The translations under genes and the position numbers were made by a program. Below the pieces are notes generated by a model. The model was given only the letters and a program-made list of their open reading frames with translations. It searched no databases and was not told where the DNA came from. Of a stretch of DNA of 64,000 nucleotides, positions 42,902 to 52,044 are shown piece by piece. Source of the stretch: JANNXQ01 sp031425095 (GTDB taxonomy: Bacteria > Verrucomicrobiota > Verrucomicrobiia > Chthoniobacterales > Chthoniobacteraceae); the NCBI GenBank assembly GCA_031425095.1, contig JANPIS010000448.1:1-64000 (forward strand), read 5' to 3'. Every line of letters begins with the position of its first letter. Positions within the stretch are counted from its first letter, which is position 1.

Positions 42902-45900
42902 CTACGGCGCGGGGCGCAGCTCGATCGCACCATTCCCTCCATTGCCGAGGAAGAGGCCGGCACCGACTCCGGATGCCTGGATCATCGCACCGCGGAAGAC
43001 ACGCGAGCCGGTGGACGCCGGGTCCTTGAAGGTCCCCGAGAAGAGACCGTTGCTCAGATTGATGGTCGCGGAAAAGGGTTCGGTGCCGAGGATCCGGAGG
43101 CGGTTGTCGGTCCCGAGCGTCACGGACTTGTCAGGGGGCGCTGGCGTGAGGTTTCCGCCGGCGATTCGGAAGACGCCATTCGGAGTCACGTTGGCAAAGG
43201 CGAGCACGCGAGTCCCAGCCGGCGGGGCGACGTAGCGCGACGCGAGCAGATCGATCTCGGTCGCAAAGGCGCCCGTGCGAAACCACGCGAGCCGGCCATC
43301 GCCGTGGCTGGTGCCCGGCACGTCGCGGAAGTTCAGTTCGCCGGAGATCGAACCGGCGCCACCGTAAAGTCCGGCGAAGACCGGCCAGGATCCCGTTTGC
43401 GGAAGCACCGAGCCGAAGCTCACGACGGCATCATCGCCAAGCCGGAGGGCAAGACGCGCGCTACCTGCCGCCGTCACTACGAGCGAGCCGTAGCCGTGAC
43501 CTTGCGACGCCGTACCGCTGGTGGGACGTGGCAGCCACACGGTGTAAACGCGCGCCGTCGGCGCAGGATGGGTCGGCAGAAAATCGCGCGACGCGGCGAA
43601 CACACCCGTGACGCCACTCTGGGCGAGGCTGCCGGTGATGACCGGCGCTCCGCTCGAGGTGTCGAGCGAGAAATGCACGGTGAGCGGAATGGCGCCGGCG
43701 ATCGTCGCGTCGAATTCACCATCCGCATCGAACGCGCCGCGCACGATCTGCGACCGACCGCTGAAGCTGATGGTCGCCGTGAAAGAGCCCTGCGCATTGA
43801 CCACAAACTGCACGAGACTCGCGGCCTCGTGGGTCGCGGGACTCGAACTCACGAGGCCGCGGAAAGTTCCACCCGGCAAATCCGTCGCGATCTTCACGAT
43901 GCGCGAGAGCGAAGGCACGCCGGCCGCATTCACGAGGAAGAGCTGATAGTGGCCGGGCGGCGCCGCGTGGCGCGAGGCGGGCGTCGTGAGCACGAGCGCG
44001 CGATCGCGCGTAGCCAGCGCGAGCGGAATCCTCAGCGCATTTTGATCGAACGAATGGGTGACCGCCGCGAGCCGGATGAGACACGCGGAAACAACCGCCG
44101 CCGGATCCGGCGTCTGCACGAGGAAGCTCTGCCCGTAGGTGAGCACCGCTGGCGCACTCGTGATCGTCGGGCGCGGTCCTTTGAAGAGATACGGCGGCGA
44201 GTAGATCTCCGCTTCGTTGTGGAAACACGTCGCCGCCGCGCTGTGCCCTCCGCCTGCGGCGAGCACGCGGCCATCGGGCAGCAGCAGCGCCATCGAGTGG
44301 TAGAGCCGCGCGATAGCCATGGAATCCATCGTCGTCCACTGCTCCGTCGTGGCACTCCAAAGTTCCGCGCTGAACACCGCACTCGCGACGCCATCCGCAT
44401 CGCCGCCGTCGTTGCGGCTGCCACCGGTGACGAGCACTGTGCCGTCGGGCAGCGCCGTGGCATTGAGTTGCCGGCGACGTTCGGCCATCGAACCGACTGC
44501 TCGCCACGCTGGCGTGGCCGCGTTCAGATCGATCACTTCCGCACTGGCGAGGGGCGGATAGTTTCCGCCGCCGACCAGCAGGATCTTACCCGGCTCGTAA
44601 CTCACCGCGGCGGCATAGTCGCGCAACGCACCCACGCGGCGCGGCCCTTCAGTCCAGCCACCCGTGCCGGTCGGATCGAGAATCCAGTTATCGATATCCG
44701 CGCTGACCTTCAGGACGCGGCCGTCGGGCGTGACAAACATGCGGGGATACAAGTCCACGCCCTGCGGCTTCGGAAAAGGCGCCGCTAACTGCTGCTGCCC
44801 GGCGTTCGTGAGTTGCCGCCAGCGCAACCGCGCGGATTCCCACACCTCCGGCTGCGCGTTCTGCACATACGCGCCATTCTCCCGCTTCACACTCCCGGAG
44901 ACCACCAGCGCGCTCCCGTCGCCGAGTGGCGTCGCCGTGGGATACCAGCGCCCGGCATTCATCAAAGGCGCGGGCCACCACGTCTGTGAGGACGAGAGGA
45001 AGCGGAACGCGGTCGCGAGGCCCAGGCCGTCGAACAGTCCGGCCCCGGGATTGCGGACGTGGCCATCGGAGTCGTGGTCATCATGCCCGCCGACGACCAG
45101 CAACGTGCCATCCGGCAGGAAGCAGTGGCCGCTGCAAAAAAGATTCGCCCGGCCCGGCGGCGGCGACGGCTTGCTCACCGTGAGCGTGGCGGGATTCCAC
45201 ACGCGTTGATTGCCGATGCGATCGAAGAGCAGCACGCGTCCGTTCGGGAGCAGCGCCGCATGCACCCCGGAGACGCCCACGCCGACGGGCTCGCTCCACC
45301 GGCCCTGCACCGCAGCCGTTTCGTCGTCGAGGATGCGCACCGTGGCGCGCGACGCGCCGAGCACCGCGCCGCCCGTGGGATCGGAAAGCGTAACCGCGAA
45401 ATCCTGCGGGGGCTCGGTGAAGGAATCGTCGAGAATCGGGATGCGGAGCGTGGCGCTCGCCTGCCCCGCAGCGAAGCGCACCGTGCCCGTGGTCGCGGAG
45501 AAATCCTCACTGGGAGTGGCGTCCCCTTCCAGGGTCTGAAACCCGACCGTGGCGGCGCGACTCAAGTCGCCGATCCGCGCGAGCGTCAGAGTATGTCCAC
45601 CGGCCTCTTCGCCCACATCGGAAACCGCCGCGTCCAGCGACACCACGCTTTCCCCGGTCTGGAGAAACGCGACGGAGACATTGTCGAGTTCCACGTCCGA
45701 CGTTTCACTGCCGCACCGCCCGCCAAAATGCGCCCGCGCCGCGTAGGGCTTGAGCCCCGGGATGATGCGATCGATCAGCGTCGCCCACTGGCCGCGCGTC
45801 GCCGAGAGTTGCACCGTCACGCGATCCGGGCGCACGATCACCCGCGCGCGTTTCCACTGGGCATTGGCGAGATCGGTGATCGGCACGGTGTCCACTTGCG

Positions 45901-46447
45901 CGAGAAATTTTCCGTTGAAGTGCAACGACACGCTCGAGCTGAAGTGCGAGCGGATGCCCTCGTGACCGATGTCCGCGGGGATCGTCCCGATGGCCGGATT
46001 CGCAAAGATGTCGAAGCCCACGCCGATCGACGCGGTGTAGCCCGGCTCCTCCGCGGCGTAGGGTTCGCGATCCGGCTCCACCGTCGCGCCCGGATACGCG
46101 GTCGCATTCAGCAGGGTGAATCCGAAACCATCGCCGCGCGTCGAGCCACACCGGATGAGGAAATCGAACTCCGCCACGATCGCTTTCGGAGCCGCCGCAT
46201 CACTGAGGGCAAAAGTGATCGTATTCGAGCTGGGCGGCTCTGGCTGCGGCCCCTGCGAGACCAGTCGGAGGATCCGCCCCCGCCCCGAAGGTCCACCGGA
46301 GAGGAGGACGGGAGCGGGCGGATTGTTCGTTTGTCGGGCGACGAAGGCCGTCCCCTGACCGTCGAGGTCGAAGTCCTGAAAGGTGGCCGCGCCACAGAGC
46401 GCGGCCGTCGTGGCGAGTAGTCCGAGTGTGAGGCTGTGAATCTTCAT
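42902..46447 (-). CDS. Exported galactose-oxidase-like copper radical oxidase with Calx-beta domain
   Basis: An 1181-residue protein with a signal peptide (MKIHSLTLGLLATTAALCGA). Domains in order: a concanavalin/lectin-like domain (about 24-262), a Calx-beta domain (about 268-376, EDFSATTGTVRFAAGQ), a kelch-type galactose-oxidase propeller (about 385-755), a DUF1929-type C-terminal oxidase domain (about 758-850), then about 330 residues of unknown beta-rich sequence. Residues matching the galactose oxidase copper-radical site are all present: Cys438 (LFCSGH), Tyr502 (GRWYPT), Tyr716-His717 (RLYHSM) and His798 (VTHSFD). It probably oxidises a sugar, alcohol or aldehyde outside the cell, forming H2O2. 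The substrate is unknown. Confidence 0.88.
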   Translation of the reverse strand: MKIHSLTLGLLATTAALCGAATFQDFDLDGQGTAFVARQTNNPPAPVLLSGGPSGRGRILRLVSQGPQPEPPSSNTITFALSDAAAPKAIVAEFDFLIRCGSTRGDGFGFTLLNATAYPGATVEPDREPYAAEEPGYTASIGVGFDIFANPAIGTIPADIGHEGIRSHFSSSVSLHFNGKFLAQVDTVPITDLANAQWKRARVIVRPDRVTVQLSATRGQWATLIDRIIPGLKPYAARAHFGGRCGSETSDVELDNVSVAFLQTGESVVSLDAAVSDVGEEAGGHTLTLARIGDLSRAATVGFQTLEGDATPSEDFSATTGTVRFAAGQASATLRIPILDDSFTEPPQDFAVTLSDPTGGAVLGASRATVRILDDETAAVQGRWSEPVGVGVSGVHAALLPNGRVLLFDRIGNQRVWNPATLTVSKPSPPPGRANLFCSGHCFLPDGTLLVVGGHDDHDSDGHVRNPGAGLFDGLGLATAFRFLSSSQTWWPAPLMNAGRWYPTATPLGDGSALVVSGSVKRENGAYVQNAQPEVWESARLRWRQLTNAGQQQLAAPFPKPQGVDLYPRMFVTPDGRVLKVSADIDNWILDPTGTGGWTEGPRRVGALRDYAAAVSYEPGKILLVGGGNYPPLASAEVIDLNAATPAWRAVGSMAERRRQLNATALPDGTVLVTGGSRNDGGDADGVASAVFSAELWSATTEQWTTMDSMAIARLYHSMALLLPDGRVLAAGGGHSAAATCFHNEAEIYSPPYLFKGPRPTITSAPAVLTYGQSFLVQTPDPAAVVSACLIRLAAVTHSFDQNALRIPLALATRDRALVLTTPASRHAAPPGHYQLFLVNAAGVPSLSRIVKIATDLPGGTFRGLVSSSPATHEAASLVQFVVNAQGSFTATISFSGRSQIVRGAFDADGEFDATIAGAIPLTVHFSLDTSSGAPVITGSLAQSGVTGVFAASRDFLPTHPAPTARVYTVWLPRPTSGTASQGHGYGSLVVTAAGSARLALRLGDDAVVSFGSVLPQTGSWPVFAGLYGGAGSISGELNFRDVPGTSHGDGRLAWFRTGAFATEIDLLASRYVAPPAGTRVLAFANVTPNGVFRIAGGNLTPAPPDKSVTLGTDNRLRILGTEPFSATINLSNGLFSGTFKDPASTGSRVFRGAMIQASGVGAGLFLGNGGNGAIELRPAP

Positions 46448-46795
46448 GATGGTCGGTGGCAGGATGCGCCTCGCCGCTTTAGCGCACGACACTTCCCGAG
46501 CTTCCGCATGCTGTCGAGTACCGCAGTCTGCTGGTCGCCCGACGGCATCTGCACTCCAAAACAGTGCGGCCGACACCCGGCCTCACTCGCCACCTCCAGC
46601 GCAGCGTCAGCATTCTCATGTCCGGCTCGGGCGCGAGGGGCGGGCAAAGCACTTGCCGCCTCCAAGTTTGCTTGCACCGAGCCATCCCGAGCTTTCGCCT
46701 TGACCGGTTAGGAGCATTTCTTAGTCTCATCGCGGATCTACCTTTTCAAAGCGGGCGCCAATCAGCCGTAGTCAGCCATTTGTCCCCCAACTTAG
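46448..46795. other. 348 bp divergent intergenic region
   Basis: The region lies between the copper radical oxidase gene (minus) and the PEP-CTERM gene (plus). Small open frames on both strands have no start context or recognisable protein. A possible promoter for the PEP-CTERM gene is TTGACC (46700-46705) and TAGTCT (46722-46727) with a 16-nt spacer. The half nearest the PEP-CTERM gene is noticeably less GC-rich. No RNA gene or repeat was seen. Confidence 0.5.
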
Positions 46796-47533
46796 ATGAA
46801 ACATCTCTCTGCCAAAATTGATCACACCGCTTCACGATCCAATCTTCGCTGGATGTCCCTGGCGGCCGCTGCGGGGGCTGGCGTATCCGGGGTTGATAGT
46901 GCCGATGCCGCACTAGTCCAGATCACGAATTTTGGCAACTATGTTAGCGGCATGGGGAGCACGTTCTTCGACCTGGATCTTTCGGGAGATGGGTTGGACG
47001 ACATTACTTGGCAACCGCTTTTGGGGCAGACCAAGCTCTCAGCAAATTATTTCTCCTATTTCGCAGGAGTGGTCACTGGCCGCAGGCGAACTCTCCCGAC
47101 AGGCTTTGATGTCGCAGGCGTCGTCAATGCCAACACGGCGGGAACTTCCGACCCCTTTTTCGCTCAAGTCGCAGGGATTTCGCCTGTCACGGATTTCACC
47201 AATGGATTTGCCAAGGGCCAGGTCCGCATTTCCTTCACCGATTCGCGCGTCAACGGCAATGTCACTACCCAGGCGCTGGTCGAAATCATCGCCTCGTCCG
47301 ACCGGACGACCCCGGGAACCGGGACGGCCGACGGCACCCGGACGACCTTCACCCGGCTCATTTTTGATGCTTCGGATCCGGCGGGCGATTCGCTGCCGCT
47401 GAGCAGTGCTGACGTTCAGAACTCCTACACGGAGTTCAACCCCGTGCCCGAGCCCTCGTCACTGGCGCTGTTGACCATGGGTGCTGCCGGTGTGCTGGCG
47501 CGGCGGCAGCGCAAGCAGGTCCCACCACTTTAA
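46796..47533 (+). CDS. PEP-CTERM sorting-domain protein
   Basis: A 245-residue exported protein. The N-terminus has a signal-type stretch with Ala-rich core (about 19-38, RWMSLAAAAGAGVSG). The C-terminus is a PEP-CTERM sorting signal: PEP at 218-220 in NPVPEPSSLALL, a hydrophobic helix (TMGAAGVLA) and a basic end (RRQRKQ). It is thus an exosortase substrate. The exosortase is not in this window. The central part is beta-rich with a DLDLSGDGLDD calcium-like segment and no recognised enzyme domain. Two putative oxygenase genes follow on the same strand. Confidence 0.9.
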   Translation: MKHLSAKIDHTASRSNLRWMSLAAAAGAGVSGVDSADAALVQITNFGNYVSGMGSTFFDLDLSGDGLDDITWQPLLGQTKLSANYFSYFAGVVTGRRRTLPTGFDVAGVVNANTAGTSDPFFAQVAGISPVTDFTNGFAKGQVRISFTDSRVNGNVTTQALVEIIASSDRTTPGTGTADGTRTTFTRLIFDASDPAGDSLPLSSADVQNSYTEFNPVPEPSSLALLTMGAAGVLARRQRKQVPPL

Positions 47534-47608
47534 ATCAAGCATCGCTTGAGCGCGGGAAGAACGAGCTGCTGTGGCTCGAGTGGAGCAGCCATTCTCAGAA
47601 GTAATTCG

Positions 47609-48184
47609 ATGAACTTGAGGAAAGAAAGCTTCGAGGTTCCCATCTACATCTCGCATCTGCCCAACCACGCAGAGTTAAAGTCCACTCTGATGGAGCTTCT
47701 GGGATCGCTCGATGCGCCTCGTCTCCGGGAGGAGGCTTCCGACATCGCGCACTGCAGCTTCGGGATGCCCTGGCTGAACCGCAAGTGGCACAAGGTATTT
47801 CTGGAATCTGCGCAGGAACATCTGACCCTGCTCTACGCCCAACTCGGGACGCCGGAGTGGGTCATCCGCGGCGCCTGGTATCAATCCTATGAAAGCGGCA
47901 ATACCCATCACCGGCACAATCACGGCGAATGCACATGGGCCAATGTCTATTACCTCGATCTGTCCAGCCCGCAGCTTGCCACCAGATTCTATCATCCCGC
48001 CAAAGATGCGGTCGAACAGCGCGGTTCTCTGTCTTCCGATTCGCCCCCCGTTATTCAACCGAGAGTAAGAGAGGGGGACATCGTCACCTTTCCGGGTTAC
48101 CTGGAGCATGAATCGCCGGTCATCGCAGGAGATCACTCCAAGACGGTGATTTCGTTCAATGTCTTCGATCCGCGAAAATCCTGA
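47609..48184 (+). CDS. Putative 2-oxoglutarate/Fe(II)-dependent oxygenase
   Basis: A 191-residue protein from the ATG at 47609. It carries a cupin-type iron site pattern: HRHNHGE at 101-107 (His105-x-Glu107 as the HxD/E pair) and a distal His167 in FPGYLEHESPV, with Lys178 after it as a possible 2-oxoglutarate anchor. The YYLDLSSP and EGDIVTFPG strands fit the double-stranded beta-helix of this superfamily, close to small putative 2OG-Fe(II) oxygenases. It probably hydroxylates a protein or small molecule. It is 75 nt after the PEP-CTERM gene and 30 nt before a second oxygenase-like gene. Confidence 0.78.
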   Translation: MNLRKESFEVPIYISHLPNHAELKSTLMELLGSLDAPRLREEASDIAHCSFGMPWLNRKWHKVFLESAQEHLTLLYAQLGTPEWVIRGAWYQSYESGNTHHRHNHGECTWANVYYLDLSSPQLATRFYHPAKDAVEQRGSLSSDSPPVIQPRVREGDIVTFPGYLEHESPVIAGDHSKTVISFNVFDPRKS

Positions 48185-48214
48185 ACGGCCAGCGGTCCAA
48201 AGAGAAATTCCGCG

Positions 48215-48940
48215 ATGAAGCCCCGGTCCCCATTTCACTACGAGACGTTGTTTCGTCTGTCTCCCCGGATCCAGCCGAGGCTCGAAGACTCTGTCATCTA
48301 CATCGATGACTTCTACGAAAGTCCGGAGGAAATCCGTGAGTGGCTGGAGTGCCGATCTTACCCGTTGTGGAAGTATCCTCACGATGGCGGCACGAGGAAT
48401 GGATTCGACTACTACGATTGCCGGATCGCCGACTATCCTGGCGGCGACCACCCGCTCTACTTAGAGAAGATGAAGACCATCCACTCCATCTGCCGGAAGC
48501 ACTTCTGGAAGGGTCGGTATCACAGCGCGCCGGTCTATGAGTTCAATGTCTTCCAGAGCCGGACCATGGAGGATTTAAGATTGCAGCACTTCCCGCATAC
48601 CGATTCGTCGCCCGAGCTTCCCGACGATCGTTCCACTTTGAACATGATCGTCTATCTGGATCACGAGGAGAGCGGCGGAACCGCCATCTACAGCGGGGAT
48701 CTGATACCGAACAATGAAGCGGTGAACCTGATGTATCCGGTCGCGGACACCTTCGTCCTCGAGCGGGTCATCCCCGCGAAGTTCAATCGGTGTGTCATCT
48801 TTCCCGGTAACCGGATTCACGGCGCCTACATCGAGGACTATGCGAAGTACTCGGAACGGCGCGGTACTTGGAGATACACGCAGGTGGTCTTCCTGTCTCC
48901 GGTCACCGGCGACGGAAAGCCAGTGGGACCGATGGTTTAA
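48215..48940 (+). CDS. Putative 2OG-Fe(II) oxygenase (DUF6445-like)
   Basis: A 241-residue protein. The iron triad can be read as His128-x-Asp130 (FPHTDSSP) and His202 (FPGNRIHGAYI), with Arg220 in WRYTQVVFL as the expected 2-oxoglutarate ligand. Strands LNMIVYLDHEESGGTAIY and RCVIFPGNR fit the double-stranded beta-helix. The overall pattern resembles DUF6445-type proteins reported near tryptophan halogenase genes; that link is from memory and none is present here. Its stop (TAA) overlaps the stop of the convergent fusion gene by 4 bp (TTAA). It is likely co-transcribed with the preceding oxygenase. Confidence 0.72.
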   Translation: MKPRSPFHYETLFRLSPRIQPRLEDSVIYIDDFYESPEEIREWLECRSYPLWKYPHDGGTRNGFDYYDCRIADYPGGDHPLYLEKMKTIHSICRKHFWKGRYHSAPVYEFNVFQSRTMEDLRLQHFPHTDSSPELPDDRSTLNMIVYLDHEESGGTAIYSGDLIPNNEAVNLMYPVADTFVLERVIPAKFNRCVIFPGNRIHGAYIEDYAKYSERRGTWRYTQVVFLSPVTGDGKPVGPMV

Positions 48941-51807
48941 CCTTCCCACCGGGCTCTGTAGAGCTCCGGACGGACGCAACTGGCCATCGCCCGCGCCGAG
49001 GCCTCCCTGCCGAGAAAGCGGGCCACGTCCGATGCACCTGCTTCCGGCTCCGTGACCAAACGCGCGTAGTGCACTTCCAGCGCCGGGATCCCCAAATGGG
49101 CCAGGAAGGCACGGGCCTCGCGCACCTGCTGGCGATACGCTTTCCCAATATCCGCGGAGCCAGAAGGCGCCAAGCCGGTTGCCGCCAGCATGGTCGCCTG
49201 ACTCCGCAGGATCTCCTCCATCGCCCGCTCCATGAAAATGACACGGTAAGCCTGCCGGCCTACTCCACCGATCAATCGGAAGGGCAACGATGTGAGCAGC
49301 GGTGCCACGATTTTCACTACCTTGCCTCTGGCCTCCTTCATCCAGGAAGGGTCGTCCTGCTGCAGCAAGCCGGCGACCCTTTCGTGCTCGAAGTATCCTT
49401 CCGGATTCGCCTCGTCCGCGGCCCGGCTGCCATCGGTGAAGATCTCCATGCCGCCTGCCTGGAGCATCTGCATCATCAGGGAAGTGCCCGAGCGCGGGAG
49501 GCCTGTCACGACGGTGATGATCTCGCTTTCCGGAACCCCCTTCAGCACCTGCTTCCGCGGCAACAATACTGGCATGGGAGTCTCCTCATCCGCCGGGCGC
49601 AGCAACTCCTGCGTATGGCGAGCCTCGCCGAACCGGGTGCGCGAAAGTTCCACCCTTCTCTGCAAAGCCAGTCGGGCGTAAGCCCGATACTGGAGCGCCT
49701 CCCCGAGGTCTTTCTTAAAGTGACGCGCGATTTCCGAAAGCATCCGATACGCGGCCGCCAGCAACGGTGCCTGCTGCACGGCGATGAGAAACGCACGTTC
49801 CGCATTTTCCCAATCGCCTGCGCGATATTGCGCCAACCCGAGAAGGTAGTGCGCCCGCGGATGGTGGAAGAGTAACCCAATCGAAGTCATCGCATGATCC
49901 GCGGCATCTTCAAAGGCTCCCTCGGCGAGTGCGGCCCGCGCCATGCCGAGATGGGGATGCGGAGCTTCGGGGTCGATCTCGAGCGCTTCCCCGAAGGCGA
50001 TCCGCGCCTCCTCCCAGTCCCTCATTCGCAGATGGATCTCGCCGCGCAGCGTGAGGGCATTGCGTCTTGCGCCGTAGTCCTTCTGCAGTTGCTCCAGCTT
50101 CGCCAGCGCTGCGGGATACTTCCTTTCCGCGAAATCGGCCTGCGCTTCCAGGGCTTCCAGCGCGAGTAAGTTTGGTCGCGCTCTGGCCACCAGCGCCCGC
50201 CGCTCCCGGGTAAACTGCTCCTGCTCTTCCTTTGTCAACTTCTCCAGCCGCGCTTTCTCTGCTTCTTGAATCGCCGGGTCTTCAAGATGCAGCGCATTCA
50301 TTTCCGCCACCGCCGTGCGCGCCTCGGCGAGACGTCGCTCAATGATCTTCCCCACCAGTTCCCGCAGTTCCGCGATCCGTCCCAGCGTGTGGTAGCAGTT
50401 CGCCAGGGTGACTGCGAAGCGATGCTCCTCCGGCCAGCGTTCGTAGAGGCGCTCCAAGAGGACGATGGCTTCGCTGTAAACGCCGCCATCCAGGTAAGCC
50501 TGACTTAAATTGTAGTCCAGCTCGCGAACCGTGTTCTCGAGCGCCTTATGTTCGTCTGCGTCTGGCTTCTCAATGTATCCGAGCGCGACCAGTTGATCCA
50601 GCGCCGCCTTGGAGTCTGCCGGAGCGATCACCCGATCCGGCGGATGGCGTCCGTCGTCACCCTTCACTGCGTCCCAACTTGCGATCCGCTGAATTTCCCC
50701 CGGAGCCACAAGAAGATCGAGGAGCACCTTGCCATCCATGTCTTCTCCCACCGGTAACCCAAAGTGATGCAGGATCGTCGGAGTGATATCGAGGATGCTT
50801 GCCCCGTAGATTCTTTTGTCAGCTTTCACGTTCGGTCCGCTTGCCACGAGCATCCCAAACTGCCGATGCTCCACCGCAGGCCCGGCGGCTTCCTGAGGAA
50901 CGGCCCGTGGGCGCAGGTGATCCGGGTGGAACCCATGGTCCGACATGACCATCACGGTTGTTTCTTGCGGCGCCAGATCCACGAGCACCCCAAGCATTGC
51001 GTCCTGAATAATGTAACCCCCTTCCAGGCAGTGCTGAAACACGCGGAACTCCCGCTCGTCGATAAATTCACGACGCGGCGGGTGATACTTCATGAAGGCA
51101 TGGCCGAAATGATCGATCGCCTCGAAATATACGGCCATGAAATCCCATGGCTCGTTCTGGATCAGCGCCGTGGCCGCCGAATGGATCGACGTCATCTCCG
51201 CCAGAATCTTCGCCAGGATGTGGACGCGCGGGTCGCTGGACAGCTCATCCAATTCCTCCTGGTTCATCCCTTTCAAACCCGGCAGGAATGGAATCAGATC
51301 CTCCTCCGCCAGTTCCCCGGGGTGAAAACGCAGTTCGCCTAATACTTTCTCCAGTCGCACTGGGTACACCGTCTCGGGCTCCAGCAACCACGGCTCATTC
51401 ACCGCATCCTTCGCCTTCTGGTAGTGGTTCGATACCATCACTCCTTTCGTTAAAGGCTCCGCCGGATGCGAAGGCCACCAGCCCACCACCACAGAGCGCA
51501 GATCATTTTGATTGAGAATATTCCAGACCGCTTTCGTCCGCCGCGACAGACTACTCACCGCACGAATTCCGCCGCTCACCGCATCTGGCTCGGAGAACCC
51601 ATGCACCCCGTGCTTGTAAGGCCGCTTCCCCGTCCCGATCGACGTCCACAACATCGGCGACAGCACCGGTTGCAACGTCGCCAGATTCCCGCACACCCCG
51701 CCTTCAATTAGTCTCGCGAGATTGGGAAGTTTCCCCGCGTCCAGCAACGGATGGATCACCTTCCAATCCGCAGCATCCCATCCGATCAACAAGAGTTTGC
51801 CATTCAT
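48937..51807 (-). CDS. Alkaline phosphatase-superfamily / TPR / sulfotransferase fusion protein
   Basis: A 956-residue fusion. Residues 1 to about 415 are a type I phosphodiesterase/phosphatase domain: Asp11 (GWDAADW), nucleophile candidate Ser50 (VLSPMLWTSIGTG), Asp232-His236 (AIDHFGHAF), Asp290-His291 (MSDHGFHPD) and His314. About 425-720 is a run of TPR-like helices (NLSQAYLDGGVYSEAIVLLE, RDWEEARIAFGEALEIDPEA). The C-terminus (about 745-956) is a sulfotransferase with the PAPS 5'-phosphosulfate loop VVTGLPRSGTSLMMQML. No signal peptide is seen, so it is probably cytoplasmic. The combined activity suggests handling of sulfate and phosphate esters on one substrate. That is inference. Confidence 0.85.
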   Translation of the reverse strand: MNGKLLLIGWDAADWKVIHPLLDAGKLPNLARLIEGGVCGNLATLQPVLSPMLWTSIGTGKRPYKHGVHGFSEPDAVSGGIRAVSSLSRRTKAVWNILNQNDLRSVVVGWWPSHPAEPLTKGVMVSNHYQKAKDAVNEPWLLEPETVYPVRLEKVLGELRFHPGELAEEDLIPFLPGLKGMNQEELDELSSDPRVHILAKILAEMTSIHSAATALIQNEPWDFMAVYFEAIDHFGHAFMKYHPPRREFIDEREFRVFQHCLEGGYIIQDAMLGVLVDLAPQETTVMVMSDHGFHPDHLRPRAVPQEAAGPAVEHRQFGMLVASGPNVKADKRIYGASILDITPTILHHFGLPVGEDMDGKVLLDLLVAPGEIQRIASWDAVKGDDGRHPPDRVIAPADSKAALDQLVALGYIEKPDADEHKALENTVRELDYNLSQAYLDGGVYSEAIVLLERLYERWPEEHRFAVTLANCYHTLGRIAELRELVGKIIERRLAEARTAVAEMNALHLEDPAIQEAEKARLEKLTKEEQEQFTRERRALVARARPNLLALEALEAQADFAERKYPAALAKLEQLQKDYGARRNALTLRGEIHLRMRDWEEARIAFGEALEIDPEAPHPHLGMARAALAEGAFEDAADHAMTSIGLLFHHPRAHYLLGLAQYRAGDWENAERAFLIAVQQAPLLAAAYRMLSEIARHFKKDLGEALQYRAYARLALQRRVELSRTRFGEARHTQELLRPADEETPMPVLLPRKQVLKGVPESEIITVVTGLPRSGTSLMMQMLQAGGMEIFTDGSRAADEANPEGYFEHERVAGLLQQDDPSWMKEARGKVVKIVAPLLTSLPFRLIGGVGRQAYRVIFMERAMEEILRSQATMLAATGLAPSGSADIGKAYRQQVREARAFLAHLGIPALEVHYARLVTEPEAGASDVARFLGREASARAMASCVRPELYRARWEG

Positions 51808-52044
51808 TCACCGATCAGATGGGAGACATCAAGGCAACTCAAGCCGGCATCCTGGAACCTGCGCGGACCTGGCTCGCCATACTTCAAGCTGGCGGAGCCG
51901 AAAAGACGGAAGCCAGGCTGGCGGATCGAAGACTTTCGCTGCGTCGTTCCTGGCACGGACGCGTGGCTCTGAGGGTTGGTTTCTATCGCCGATCCGAATA
52001 ACCAAGAGTGGCCAATCCCTCGTTCCTAAGTATCACTCTCGTCC

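Noticed and set aside
42812..44788. Open frame of 658 codons on the plus strand opposite the copper radical oxidase gene
   Set aside because: Very Arg/His-rich antisense translation. The opposite strand encodes clear motifs of a known family.
46444..46677. Small open frames in the 348 bp region upstream of the PEP-CTERM gene
   Set aside because: They overlap the oxidase signal-peptide region or lack initiation context, and their composition matches shadow frames.
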